From: Mariniphaga sp.
GTDB lineage: Bacteria; Bacteroidota; Bacteroidia; Bacteroidales; Prolixibacteraceae
NCBI GenBank assembly: GCA_024636975.1
Contig: JAGXGA010000029.1
Location: 62,001-126,000 of the forward strand
DNA: 64,000 bases
Direction of reading: 5' to 3'
A model generated the notes under the pieces. It saw only the letters and a program-made list of their open reading frames with translations. It was not told the DNA's origin and did not search any database. A program made the position numbers and the translations under genes. This document shows positions 28,917 through 37,631 of this stretch, in pieces (within the stretch, counting starts at the first letter, position 1; the number at the start of each line of letters is the position of its first letter).

Positions 28917-29501
28917 TTAGTTTCGTGGCGTTATTCCATATGCAATAAACCTGGTAAATTCAAGCATAAGCTCCTGCGTTGAAGGATAAATGCCCGTCAG
29001 CCTTTCATCTTTCATAAGCTCAATAAGGCCAAATGAAACCTGCAAAAGGAACTCCGGCTTCAGGTCATCGCGAAAGATACCGACACGTTGTGCTTTCTTC
29101 CACGTGTCGAGAAAGCCATTCCAGGCCTCCCTCGTTTTTTCCTCCACGAAAGCTTTTAATTCCGGTTCAGAACCCAGGTAGAAATCCTGCATGAATTCCT
29201 TACTGATGTTATTGGTACCTTCGGCTTTCAGAAGTATCATTCTTTCGATTTTATCATGCACCGAAATATCCTCATCAATCAATAGGTTAAACTTTTCGAT
29301 GCCATCTTCTACTTCATTGGAAAAAACTTGTTTGGCCAGTTCTGTCTTATTGGGAAAAAATTTATAAAATGTCATCTTACTCACTCCCGCTGTGGTACAA
29401 ATTTCCTGAACAGAAACTCGTTTAAAACCATGTTTCCAGAAAAGTTCCCGGGCTGTTATAATCAGCGCCTTGTATTTTGGATTATTATCGATTGCTTCCA
29501 T
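28917..29501 (-). CDS. TetR family transcriptional regulator
   Basis: This is a 194-residue repressor-type protein. The N-terminal helix-turn-helix reads RVSVQEICTTAGVSKMTFYKFFPNKTELAKQVF (quoted in parts: VQEICTTAGVSKM, then FYKFFPNKTEL), a clear TetR DNA-binding domain, followed by an all-helical ligand domain. I prefer the ATG at 29501 over 29543 because MEAIDNNPKYKALIITARELF is the normal beginning. It heads the barrel-ABC-permease-LolA operon, with 1 base to the next gene, so it probably autoregulates the whole unit in response to an unknown, perhaps lipophilic, ligand. Confidence 0.9.
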   Translation of the reverse strand: MEAIDNNPKYKALIITARELFWKHGFKRVSVQEICTTAGVSKMTFYKFFPNKTELAKQVFSNEVEDGIEKFNLLIDEDISVHDKIERMILLKAEGTNNISKEFMQDFYLGSEPELKAFVEEKTREAWNGFLDTWKKAQRVGIFRDDLKPEFLLQVSFGLIELMKDERLTGIYPSTQELMLEFTRFIAYGITPRN

Positions 29502-29695
29502 TAAATTATACGAATTATGAAAAACTTTACGAATATAGATCAAAATTATGAATATAGTATTATTTTTAATAAAATGTATACTTTAATTAAAAATAATTAA
29601 CATTTCATTTTACTAACCAGCATAATGAGATGAATACCCCGGATGACCGTTTAAAAGACAAGAAATACTATACTCTGATTGGTACTTGTCCTGTA

Positions 29696-29796
29696 TAAAT
29701 TCAATTTTAACTCAATTATAACTCAATGTAAATTCAATTTTAATCGAATTTACATTGAGTTATAATTGAGTTAATACTGAATTAAAATTGAGTTTA
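29696..29796. repeat. Large A+T-rich palindrome (29-bp perfect stem)
   Basis: Bases 29707-29735 and 29746-29774 are perfect inverted complements, 29 bp, around a 10-base loop. Further arms outside (29696-29706 and 29786-29796) extend the symmetry with one mismatch. The unit AACTCAATT and its complement recur within the arms. It lies in the 378-base gap between the MEMO1-AMMECR1 gene and the tetR gene. No T run follows on either strand, so it is not a standard terminator. The rest of the gap shows no gene. Confidence 0.85.
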
Positions 29797-29879
29797 GTCC
29801 GGACCAGGTATGGTAAAAAACATGTTTATAGCATTAAATAGGGTTGGGGAGTGACCAAATAATTCTTATGAAAATTTTC

Positions 29880-31301
29880 TCAACCGGTTTCCCGAAATTC
29901 AAAGGTCTCATATACATATATCTCAGCATCTTTCCAGCCATTCCATCCGATCCGGGCCTTATCGCGGGCACAATACCCAAGCAATTGCGCAACTGTCCAA
30001 CCGGTGGTATTAGCTACCTTGGGCAAAAATGTTCCCGATTGATCGCCTTTTTGGATGTATATCCCATGCTTACCCAACTCTATCTCATCAATTGAATGAA
30101 TTTGCCTTAAGGGAGAAAGAACCGAAATTTCAAGTTCCATATCGTTAAGTTCATCTTTTTTCAGATCCCTGAAGCGTTGGTCACAGCATGCAGATACAGC
30201 AAGATGCTCCAACGATTCATTTAATGAAACACCTCCCGTAAAATTACCTATGCACCCCCGTAGTTCACCCTTCACATAAATACTGACGAACATACCACCC
30301 GATTCGAGCCCTGTAAGCTCAAACATTTTAGCCTGGATCAGATTGCCAGTATCTATATAATGAGAAATTGCATTCCTGGCTTTCTTTAGCATTTCGGCCT
30401 GTACATGATAGGGTACAAAAAGATCTTCCTTCCCCTGGTAAACAGCAATTGCCCAATACCCCACAACCCTTTCCTTCTCGCCATAATTGGGAGCGTCACC
30501 GGAATTCCGGTATTGAACTTTAACATAGTTCAAGTTTTTTTGACGAGTTAAGTAAAGCAAGGTGAGCACGGAAGTCCAGCCGCACAATGAAGTTGCCAGA
30601 TTATTGATGTTCATTTTGGGGGCAAGAGCTTCCATCAGGGTGTCAGGACTGTTGCTGCAGATGGCCTCAGCGGTATTAAAATCGTTGCCAACAGCATCCT
30701 CATACGCCGGATAATGGGAAAAATCGGTACTGATAACAAATAAATTTTCAGGAGTAAACCACGGCTCAAGCATTTGGGCAATTTTCTCACATTCCGATGC
30801 ATCATGGGTTCCTAAAACAACTGGCACCAGCAGGAAATCAGTGCCCAGACGGTACTGCAGAAAAGGAAGCTGTACTTCCACGCCGTGTTCATGAGTATGC
30901 GCATCTGCGTGATACTGCATCAGACCATTCAAACTAAATAGTTTTTTTGTTACCTCAGTATCGACCCGAATTTTTCCCAGCGGAGTTTCATAAAATTCTA
31001 TATCGCAAATGGAAGCTCCTTTGAAAGTGCTGTGGTGACTCGATGCCAATATAAACACTCTTTTATATTCAGCTTTTTCGGGCAATTGGCTGAAAGCTGA
31101 TGCAGCGACCTCCCCGCTGAAAATATATCCTGCATGTGGTGCAATGATGGCTTGAGGCAAAGCTTTGGCAATTGGGGCTGTGGCACCGGCGAATAATTTC
31201 TTCAACTGCTTTAAAAGAACTTTTTCAGAGGCAGGATAAAACCTGCCGGCAAAAACTGGTTTTCTTATAAGTGTGGAATGTGTGTGTTCGGTATCCATCA
31301 T
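29880..31301 (-). CDS. MEMO1-AMMECR1 fusion (AmmeMemoRadiSam B + A)
   Basis: This 473-residue protein joins two domains that are usually separate. Residues about 12-280 form a MEMO1 domain, a dioxygenase-like fold, with IIAPHAGYIFSGEVAA, HTHEHGVEVQLPFLQY and STDFSHYPAY supplying histidines and an aspartate typical of the site. Residues about 290-470 form an AMMECR1 domain with GMFVSIYVKGELRGCIGNF, RFRDL and GIYIQKG. In bacteria and archaea both occur with a radical-SAM protein in the AmmeMemoRadiSam set, whose reaction is unknown. No radical-SAM gene is adjacent here. The gene is monocistronic. A 16-base inverted repeat TGTAC-N6-GTACA (31324-31339) lies 23 bases upstream of the start. Confidence 0.92.
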   Translation of the reverse strand: MMDTEHTHSTLIRKPVFAGRFYPASEKVLLKQLKKLFAGATAPIAKALPQAIIAPHAGYIFSGEVAASAFSQLPEKAEYKRVFILASSHHSTFKGASICDIEFYETPLGKIRVDTEVTKKLFSLNGLMQYHADAHTHEHGVEVQLPFLQYRLGTDFLLVPVVLGTHDASECEKIAQMLEPWFTPENLFVISTDFSHYPAYEDAVGNDFNTAEAICSNSPDTLMEALAPKMNINNLATSLCGWTSVLTLLYLTRQKNLNYVKVQYRNSGDAPNYGEKERVVGYWAIAVYQGKEDLFVPYHVQAEMLKKARNAISHYIDTGNLIQAKMFELTGLESGGMFVSIYVKGELRGCIGNFTGGVSLNESLEHLAVSACCDQRFRDLKKDELNDMELEISVLSPLRQIHSIDEIELGKHGIYIQKGDQSGTFLPKVANTTGWTVAQLLGYCARDKARIGWNGWKDAEIYVYETFEFRETG

Positions 31302-31636
31302 TAAAAATTTGATTTTGGATTAATGTACTATTTTGTACACCATTTCAATTACTACCCAAAGCTTTCAATCAGCAGTTACGCTCAGGAACATTTACCAACA
31401 CACACCAACCGCCATAATCAACTGATGTGCAACTGCTTATATATAACCCTTTATATAGCGCAACCTTTATTAATATACTATACGATTTTTTTTGCAAATC
31501 GTTCACAAAAAGTAAGGAATGAGGGTATGTATGTAAAGATCCAGTCGAAGTTGAAAAGATTTTTTTTTCAGAAGTTCTTTTCTTTCCGGCTTAAATCCTC
31601 TAAATTCGTATGAGTAACTATTAATAAAACAAAATC
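31302..31636. other. Intergenic region, no gene seen
   Basis: This 335-base gap separates two divergent genes. It contains the inverted repeat TGTAC-N6-GTACA (31324-31339) near the MEMO1 fusion start and A+T-rich sequence with TAAATTCG (31604-31611), a near match to the -7 consensus, about 26 bases before the next gene. I see no coding sequence in it. Confidence 0.5.
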
Positions 31637-31918
31637 ATGAAACCCAGAACGATATGGATTTCGAAGTTTCTTTTTCTTGCTGTTGTACTTTTTATAGCAG
31701 GATGTGCCACTCAGTCGGCAGAAATCATGCCGGTGAATCCTCCGGGTTTTTGGTGGGGATTGCTGCATGGATTCATTCTTTTTTTTAGTTTTATTGCCAG
31801 TTTGTTCACCGATTTCCGCATATATGCCTTTCCAAATACAGGAGGTTGGTATGATTTCGGATTTCTTTTAGGGGTGCTTTTCTTTTTTGGCGGCGGAGGT
31901 GCAGGTTCGCGAAGGTAA
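31637..31918 (+). CDS. Small conserved membrane lipoprotein
   Basis: This 93-residue protein has a lipoprotein signal (lipobox FIAGC near residue 23). The body carries VNPPGFWWGLLHGFILFFSFIASLF (in two parts: NPPGFWWGLLHG and FSFIASLF), then IYAFPNTGGWYDFGFLLGVLFFFGGG. Two hydrophobic segments cross or line the membrane. I recognise the pattern as a widespread small family without known function. It stands alone before the SPOR lipoprotein gene, separated by 131 bases. Confidence 0.75.
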   Translation: MKPRTIWISKFLFLAVVLFIAGCATQSAEIMPVNPPGFWWGLLHGFILFFSFIASLFTDFRIYAFPNTGGWYDFGFLLGVLFFFGGGGAGSRR

Positions 31919-32014
31919 AAGTTATAAACGTCAGTATGTTGTTTCAAACAGTTACTTGTGCAAAACTTACAATTAAAAACATCAGCAAACTGAAAAATAA
32001 GTAAAGGATTTACA

Positions 32015-32022
32015 TATATTTG
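32015..32022 (+). promoter_or_regulatory. -7 promoter box (TATATTTG)
   Basis: TATATTTG matches TANNTTTG and lies 28 bases before the ATG of the SPOR lipoprotein gene. The -33 element is not clear. Confidence 0.5.
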
Positions 32023-32049
32023 CCTCATTAATCTAGAAAAAATTAAGAA

Positions 32050-32535
32050 ATGAACCGGTTAATTTTAATTGTTGTTGTTTTGGGCCTGGCTTTTACAGCC
32101 TGCAAATCAAAAAAAGAGTTGGCCCAGTCGCCTTATACTACCGATCCTTCTGCTCAACCTAAAGTATTTACAGTACCGGCCAGCAATACCCAGGCACAGC
32201 CGGCTCCCCGCGAAGAGCCTGCAGCTCCTGTAAGCGAACCCGTTTCAATGCGTAAAGAACAGGTTTCTTTTACCACTCAGGAAGACAAAGCACAAAATGA
32301 ATCGAACAACTTTTTTGTCATTCTGGGGTCTTTTGGTGAATTAGATAATGCTAAGAACTTTCGTGAAACGCTTTTAAACAGAGGTTTTACTCCTATCATT
32401 CTCCACAGCGAAACAGGATACTACAGGGTTTGTGTAAATTCATACCAAAATGAAAATGAAGCCCGCAACAGGGTTGCACAGGTAAGGAATACTTACCCGG
32501 AATACAAAGATTCGTGGCTCCTGATAAAAGACTAA
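32050..32535 (+). CDS. SPOR domain lipoprotein
   Basis: This 161-residue protein has a lipoprotein signal with lipobox FTAC at about residue 18, and a proline/alanine-rich linker (residues about 30-85). A C-terminal SPOR domain follows (about 93-161), marked by FFVILGSFGELDNAKNF and GYYRVCVNSYQNENEARN. SPOR domains bind peptidoglycan that lacks stem peptides, typically at division sites, so the protein is likely an envelope protein that recognises septal cell wall. It has its own -7 box and a strong terminator after the stop codon. Confidence 0.88.
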   Translation: MNRLILIVVVLGLAFTACKSKKELAQSPYTTDPSAQPKVFTVPASNTQAQPAPREEPAAPVSEPVSMRKEQVSFTTQEDKAQNESNNFFVILGSFGELDNAKNFRETLLNRGFTPIILHSETGYYRVCVNSYQNENEARNRVAQVRNTYPEYKDSWLLIKD

Positions 32536-32556
32536 TAAATCTTTAAAAATATTTAA

Positions 32557-32582
32557 AAGCCGCTGAGAAGCGGCTTTTTTTG
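32557..32582 (+). terminator. Rho-independent terminator after the SPOR gene
   Basis: AAGCCGCT (32557-32564) pairs with AGCGGCTT (32569-32576) around the tetraloop GAGA and is followed by a run of T. It lies 22 bases after the stop codon. Confidence 0.93.
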
Positions 32583-32620
32583 TTTATACTGTCCAATAAT
32601 GAATTACATGCGGTATACAT

Positions 32621-32654
32621 TTTGCTTTAATTTCAAAAAGGTAGACTATTTTTG
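32621..32654 (+). promoter_or_regulatory. Bacteroidota-type promoter of the dCMP deaminase-ctp operon
   Basis: TTTG (32621-32624), 22 bases, then TATTTTTG (32647-32654) match the -33 and -7 elements. The start codon lies 42 bases downstream, and the preceding terminator isolates this unit. Confidence 0.65.
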
Positions 32655-32696
32655 TAATCCATAACTAACAATTGCTACCAATTTTAACAACAGAGA

Positions 32697-33140
32697 ATGG
32701 AATACGAAGAAAAGCAGAAATTACTTGATCAGCGTTATTTGAAAATGGCACTTATATGGGCTCAAAACTCCTACTGCACACGCAGAAAAGTAGGGGCATT
32801 GCTTGTAAAAGATAAAATGATAATATCTGATGGGTACAACGGAACACCTTCAGGCTTTGAAAACATTTGCGAGGATGAAAACAATCTGACCAAACCGTAC
32901 GTTTTACATGCCGAGGCAAATGCCATTACAAAGGTAGCCAAATCGGGGAACAGCAGTGACGGGGCAACACTATATGTTACTTCATCACCCTGCATGGAGT
33001 GTTCAAAACTAATAATACAAGCCGGAATTAAACGGGTGGTTTTTACTGAAAACTACCGGCTTGAAGATGGAATTAATCTGCTCAGAAGAGCAGATATTGA
33101 AGTTAAACATGTTGAATTGGAAATAATAGAAGACGATTAA
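32697..33140 (+). CDS. dCMP/cytidine deaminase family protein
   Basis: This 147-residue zinc deaminase is probably a deoxycytidylate deaminase, which makes dUMP for thymidylate synthesis. The zinc and catalytic residues are in HAEANAI (about residues 71-77) and SSPCMECSKLI (about 99-109). The N-terminal block KMALIWAQNSYCTRRKVGALLVKD and the phrase YNGTPSGFENICED are characteristic of the dCMP/ComEB group. Its TAA stop shares one base with the ATG of the following S41 protease gene, so translation of the two is coupled. That pairing is recurrent in Bacteroidota but has no obvious biochemical logic. Confidence 0.9.
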   Translation: MEYEEKQKLLDQRYLKMALIWAQNSYCTRRKVGALLVKDKMIISDGYNGTPSGFENICEDENNLTKPYVLHAEANAITKVAKSGNSSDGATLYVTSSPCMECSKLIIQAGIKRVVFTENYRLEDGINLLRRADIEVKHVELEIIEDD

Positions 33141-34774
33141 TGAATAAAAGAACAACAATAATAATCCCGTTGCTGGTTGCATTATCAATAGTTGCCGGAA
33201 TTCTTATCGGTAATCTCCTCAATCAGAACAGCAGGATAATCCAAAGTCCTGTAATGGGCTATACAAGGCCCAACAAATTGACTACCATACTCCAGTTAAT
33301 TGAAAACGGCTATGTAGATAGTGTTAACTCAAGTGATATTGTGGAACAAACAATACCTGGTATCCTTAAAAATCTGGATCCGCATACCGCATACATACCT
33401 GCCCGAAACATGCAGGAGGTACAGGAAGAAATGACTGGTAATTTTTCAGGAATTGGCGTTCAGTTTTCGATCCAGGAAGATACAGTCCGGGTGATAGAAG
33501 TCATAGCAAACGGACCTTCGAGCAAGGTTGGCATTATGCCCGGCGACCGTATTGTTACAGTTAACGATTCACTCATTGCTGGAGTGGACGTTAAAAACAA
33601 TACTGTTTTAACACTGCTCAGAGGGGAACGAAATACTAAAGTTGAAGTTGGTGTTGTAAGAAGGGGGTATGATGAAGAGTTGGAATTTGAAATCACCCGC
33701 GATAACATCCCGCTTACCAGTGTCGATGTTTCTTATATGATCGATGATAATACAGGTTTCATTAAGGTAACACGTTTTTCAGAACAGACCTATAATGAAT
33801 TCATGAATGAAATGGAGAAGATTCACAGACAGGGTGCAGATAAAGTAATCGTAGATTTACGGCAGAACCCGGGAGGATCATTGGCAAGTGTTTTACAGCT
33901 TGTTGATGAATTTCTGGAAAAAGGGGAAGACATTCTTTACACTGAAGGCGTTAATCAGCCACGAAAAACTTACAGGGCTTCAGGAAAAAACCGCTGGAAA
34001 GAGAAAGAAGTATTTGTGCTGATTGATGAATTTTCGGCATCTGCAAGTGAGATATTTGCTGGAGCATTGCAGGATAACGATCGCGGACTGGTTATAGGAC
34101 GACGTTCGTTTGGGAAAGGGTTGGTGCAGGAACAAATTCCCCTGATGGACGGTTCGGCACTTCGCCTTACGGTGGCTCGTTTTTATACCCCAAGCGGTCG
34201 GAGCATTCAAAAGCCCTATGAGAACGGAGTGGATGAATACTACCAGGATTTGCATACACGGTTCAGCCACAACGAACAATTATACGCCGACAGTATCCAG
34301 TTTAACGATTCGCTTAAATACCAGACAAAGGCGGGACGGACAGTTTATGGCGGAGGAGGCATTATGCCCGATGTCTTTGTTCCAATGGACACTACAGGCA
34401 ATTCGGAATACTTCGAACAGCTCTTCAGGAAAGGCCTTATTTATACTTTTGCTTACAATTATGCCGACAGCCACAGGGAAAAGCTTTCTGCTTTCAATAC
34501 AGCCCTGGAATTCGAATCATACCTTGATGAGCAAAACATATTAAATGAATTCGTGCAGTATGCTGAACAAAACGAAGTTGCAAGAGATACAGAAGGACTT
34601 CAAACATCGCGTGAACTGATTCATACTCAGCTAAAAGCTTATATTGCCCGTAACATTATTGGGGAAGAGGGTTATTTTCCGATAATCAGCCGGATTGACA
34701 ATACCCTTCAGAAAGCCATCGAATTATCGAAACAAAACCTGATGGTTGAGAACCTTTTAAAGGAAAAGAAGTAA
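33140..34774 (+). CDS. S41 family C-terminal processing protease (CtpA type)
   Basis: This 544-residue periplasmic serine protease has an N-terminal signal anchor (about 6-27), a PDZ domain (about 88-170, GIGVQFSIQEDTVRV and MPGDRIVTVND) and the S41 catalytic core. The Ser-Lys pair is visible in EFSASASEIFAGAL and GRRSFGKGLVQEQ. It ends in a helical extension of about 150 residues. Such proteases trim C-termini of envelope or cell-wall proteins. It overlaps the dCMP deaminase gene by one base and converges with the small S4 gene; an inverted repeat at 34801-34841 lies just beyond its stop. Confidence 0.93.
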   Translation: MNKRTTIIIPLLVALSIVAGILIGNLLNQNSRIIQSPVMGYTRPNKLTTILQLIENGYVDSVNSSDIVEQTIPGILKNLDPHTAYIPARNMQEVQEEMTGNFSGIGVQFSIQEDTVRVIEVIANGPSSKVGIMPGDRIVTVNDSLIAGVDVKNNTVLTLLRGERNTKVEVGVVRRGYDEELEFEITRDNIPLTSVDVSYMIDDNTGFIKVTRFSEQTYNEFMNEMEKIHRQGADKVIVDLRQNPGGSLASVLQLVDEFLEKGEDILYTEGVNQPRKTYRASGKNRWKEKEVFVLIDEFSASASEIFAGALQDNDRGLVIGRRSFGKGLVQEQIPLMDGSALRLTVARFYTPSGRSIQKPYENGVDEYYQDLHTRFSHNEQLYADSIQFNDSLKYQTKAGRTVYGGGGIMPDVFVPMDTTGNSEYFEQLFRKGLIYTFAYNYADSHREKLSAFNTALEFESYLDEQNILNEFVQYAEQNEVARDTEGLQTSRELIHTQLKAYIARNIIGEEGYFPIISRIDNTLQKAIELSKQNLMVENLLKEKK

Positions 34775-34789
34775 TTAAATTAAAGAGTA

Positions 34790-35017
34790 TCAGGAGGCTG
34801 AATTTCCGGAAGAAAGAATTCGTATTTTTCTTCCGGAAATTTCTATTTCATCCCCATTCCTGAGCTTTGCCCGTTTCCGTAATTCAGTCTGCCCGTTTAA
34901 CCTTACTTCGCCCTGATCTATCATTATTTTGGCATGACCCCCTGTTTCAGCAATACCCAATAATTTTATCAGCCTTACCAATTCGATGTAATCATCATTA
35001 AGAATAAATTCCTTCAT
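34790..35017 (-). CDS. S4 domain RNA-binding protein (YbcJ-like)
   Basis: This 75-residue protein is essentially one S4 RNA-binding domain. It reads EFILNDDYIELVRLIKLLG, then GHAKIMIDQGEVRLNGQTELRKRAKLRNGDEIEI, the usual alpha-L fold (given here only as landmarks). YbcJ-type proteins are small cytoplasmic RNA-binding proteins of unclear role. Its last codons contain one arm of a 15-bp perfect inverted repeat that may also terminate the convergent ctp gene. Confidence 0.85.
   Translation of the reverse strand: MKEFILNDDYIELVRLIKLLGIAETGGHAKIMIDQGEVRLNGQTELRKRAKLRNGDEIEISGRKIRILSSGNSAS
34801..34841. repeat. 15-bp inverted repeat between ctp and the S4 gene
   Basis: AATTTCCGGAAGAAA (34801-34815) is perfectly complementary in reverse to 34827-34841, with an 11-base loop. 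It begins 26 bases after the ctp stop codon and lies inside the 3' end of the S4 coding region, so it probably serves as a hairpin terminator for ctp. Confidence 0.6.
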
Positions 35018-35054
35018 GAGGTTCTATTTCTTGTATTTTCCTATTGATTTAATT

Positions 35055-37631
35055 CTACTGCCTCTGCTTTTTAATGATTTTTAAAACGGAGGATTCATTA
35101 CTATTCAAAACTACTTTTGCAAGATAGAGCCCTTCTGGCAAACCAACAAATGATATCCTGATTGTATTATCCCCGTTTATAAAATATTCAGGGCTGGTTT
35201 GCTTAATCAAAATGCCACTGGCATTGTATAACAGCAATTGACCCGAAGCAGACTTTCCATTTGAGAATGTCAGGGTAAGTTCATCCGATACAGGATTCGG
35301 GTATGCCGCAACCTTCCATTCCGGAGTTTGTACATCTGTTGTTCCGGTTAACAATCTGGAGGGTAATTCAAGACCAGGCGAATAAGCCACACCAGTTGGC
35401 CCGGCTAAATAGATGTTTGTCCAGGAAGGCCGCACCGGCACGTTATTTTTCTCAACCATTTCTTCCCAATCCTGGTCGGTCAGGCGCAGGAAATTATCGG
35501 TTATTTTTTCGTAATACGACATTACAGGTCCTACAAAAGCCATTTGCCTGTTTTCATCAACAGGACTCCTGGCTACGAAAACACCAAGATTTACTTTACC
35601 AACACCAGTATGCAATATTTTTCCCACTACATTTCCATTTTCATCGGTAGGTTGAGTATGCACATCCACAATAGTGAAATCTCCTTCTGCAGCATCCTCT
35701 GCATCAAAGAACAAGCCGGCATACCAACCCGAGTAGGGAGGCATTCCGCTTCCTCCATCCACAAACAACATGGATTGCAGCCACTCGTTTTCCTCATATG
35801 TAAAAGGAATACCGTTAAGTTGTTTTCCCGACAGGATTTCAAGCTGCTCCATTACATTTTCAAAGTTTGGGAAAAACTGAACTATCCTGTTAAGCAAATA
35901 ATCGGATGTCGAAAGCTGGCTGAAAAAAGCACCGGCATCTTTGGCATACTGTTTTAACCGGCGATAAAATTCAGGATACGGTTCAATATAGGAATATGGA
36001 AATGAGCATCCGGTTCCACCGGTATAGGATTGTTTGGCATACAACAGGTTGTCGTGTCTCAGGTGTGACCAGCTGGCAAGCTGGGTATTTATTTTTTCCT
36101 GATGCCAGGCAGCAGTTTTCATAAATAAAGGATGGGTTGGTTTTTCCTCTGCCGGATTTAATGCCCTGATGCCGTTCAACCATACATTGTAAAGGCTTTC
36201 AGACCAAAAGTCAGGTGATTTCTGGTCAACCAGGTAGCGCAGGTTAGCCATTTGTTCGGCATATGGATACCTGTCAAATTCTTCCTTTAAAAGCGGAAGT
36301 GCATCGTTATTACCCAAAACAAACAAGGCATCGAGGGGCTTTGGCATCATGCGCATCACCTTTTGCCCGTTGAACATTAGCCTGTCGAACACAACATTTC
36401 CCAATATATAGGAATCAATTATAAACCGTTGCCCAGCTACACGATAGGATACGGGCAGCACACCCGGCTCATCGGCTCCGGGATCCATAAAAAAGAAGTC
36501 GCTCAGTATTTTTTGTCCAAATTCCGTATTGTTGTTCAATGCCGATTTTACCCGTTGAAAAGTCAAGGTATCGGTTAACTGCGATGCCGAATTAATTCCT
36601 TCAGTCTGAAGCACATCGTTGTATTCGCCAATCGTGAGGTTATCGTTTTCGCCTACCAGGTAATTGATTACCCGCTCGTTAAACTTAAACTTATCGAGCT
36701 CTGAAGAATTATGAACCAGCTCATTCACCATAAAAGCGCCATAATGCATCCGCTGGATTTCGGCATCTGTCCAAGGCTGTTCCCACGGATTGGCAGGTAA
36801 CGGGGTCAGAAAAAAGTCGGTTCTGCCCAGCCACATCATGGTACGGAAATAAGGTTCAAGTGATTTTAAACCCATCCATTCATCCTGCTGGGTATATGCA
36901 TAATGCCCCCGGACCTTGAATTGGCTGAAATCAAGTTTTCGGTTACGGTTGGGAAAAGTAAAAAGAGGCATGCTAACCATTTTTTCACCTTTAATGGCCT
37001 CCCATAACTCTTCAAGGGCTGACTGGTCGGCAACGTGCGCATTCTGAAGCTGACCGGTAATAAGGGAATAAGCAATTGTAACATATAGATCAGCGTCAGC
37101 CAGACCTTCTTTTAATGATTCTTCGTTGTTGTATTTTTGTGTCAACAAATCAAAATTATCGTACAATGATTTTAAAAACACCTCCAAATTCGCCGACATG
37201 ATTTCCCGCTCCATGGTTTTTAATATCTGGTTGTACGACATGTGCAGGGCATGCAATACAGCATCAGTAGTAATAAAAACAGGCAGATCGTAATTGTACA
37301 CGGTGTGAAATGCATGTCCGAAATTATTATAGGACAGCCTTTCAGTAACAAAAAACATGTTTTCCCGAAGCAAATCCAGCTCATCATTGGTGAGTTCCAG
37401 TTTCAGGATTACTGAATCGAGGTAATGGATATTTTGAATGTCGGGCGTCTTTTCAAACCCCTTTATATAATACTTAGCCGGCCGGGCGTATGCATCCATC
37501 AATTCAGTTTCGGTCATTCCAATGTTTTGTTGGCGGACTTCAAGGTACTCCTGTGCCGAAAACTGTTGTGCAAAAACCATGTGTACATTAAGGATCAAAA
37601 AAACAAGCAGAAGTAAATATTCTTTTTTCAT
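35055..37631 (-). CDS. DUF3160 protein with type IX sorting domain
   Basis: This 858-residue secreted protein has a signal peptide (MKKEYLLLLVFLILNVHMVFA), a large DUF3160 region (about residues 60-740) and a C-terminal type IX secretion sorting domain. The tail has AAYPNPVSDELTLTF and ends in SSVLKIIKKQ. The start at 37631 is chosen over 37703 because the signal peptide begins there. It should therefore be exported by the Sec system, passed through the type IX machinery (a PorZ homologue is encoded at 19.9 kb) and attached to or released from the surface. DUF3160 has no established activity; its conserved WxE- and aromatic-rich segments do not reveal one. The gene stands alone. Confidence 0.85.
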   Translation of the reverse strand: MKKEYLLLLVFLILNVHMVFAQQFSAQEYLEVRQQNIGMTETELMDAYARPAKYYIKGFEKTPDIQNIHYLDSVILKLELTNDELDLLRENMFFVTERLSYNNFGHAFHTVYNYDLPVFITTDAVLHALHMSYNQILKTMEREIMSANLEVFLKSLYDNFDLLTQKYNNEESLKEGLADADLYVTIAYSLITGQLQNAHVADQSALEELWEAIKGEKMVSMPLFTFPNRNRKLDFSQFKVRGHYAYTQQDEWMGLKSLEPYFRTMMWLGRTDFFLTPLPANPWEQPWTDAEIQRMHYGAFMVNELVHNSSELDKFKFNERVINYLVGENDNLTIGEYNDVLQTEGINSASQLTDTLTFQRVKSALNNNTEFGQKILSDFFFMDPGADEPGVLPVSYRVAGQRFIIDSYILGNVVFDRLMFNGQKVMRMMPKPLDALFVLGNNDALPLLKEEFDRYPYAEQMANLRYLVDQKSPDFWSESLYNVWLNGIRALNPAEEKPTHPLFMKTAAWHQEKINTQLASWSHLRHDNLLYAKQSYTGGTGCSFPYSYIEPYPEFYRRLKQYAKDAGAFFSQLSTSDYLLNRIVQFFPNFENVMEQLEILSGKQLNGIPFTYEENEWLQSMLFVDGGSGMPPYSGWYAGLFFDAEDAAEGDFTIVDVHTQPTDENGNVVGKILHTGVGKVNLGVFVARSPVDENRQMAFVGPVMSYYEKITDNFLRLTDQDWEEMVEKNNVPVRPSWTNIYLAGPTGVAYSPGLELPSRLLTGTTDVQTPEWKVAAYPNPVSDELTLTFSNGKSASGQLLLYNASGILIKQTSPEYFINGDNTIRISFVGLPEGLYLAKVVLNSNESSVLKIIKKQRQ

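Noticed and set aside
31324-31339. TGTAC-N6-GTACA as a defined operator
   Set aside because: The repeat is real but short and no cognate regulator is adjacent, so it is mentioned only in the context of the neighbouring gene.
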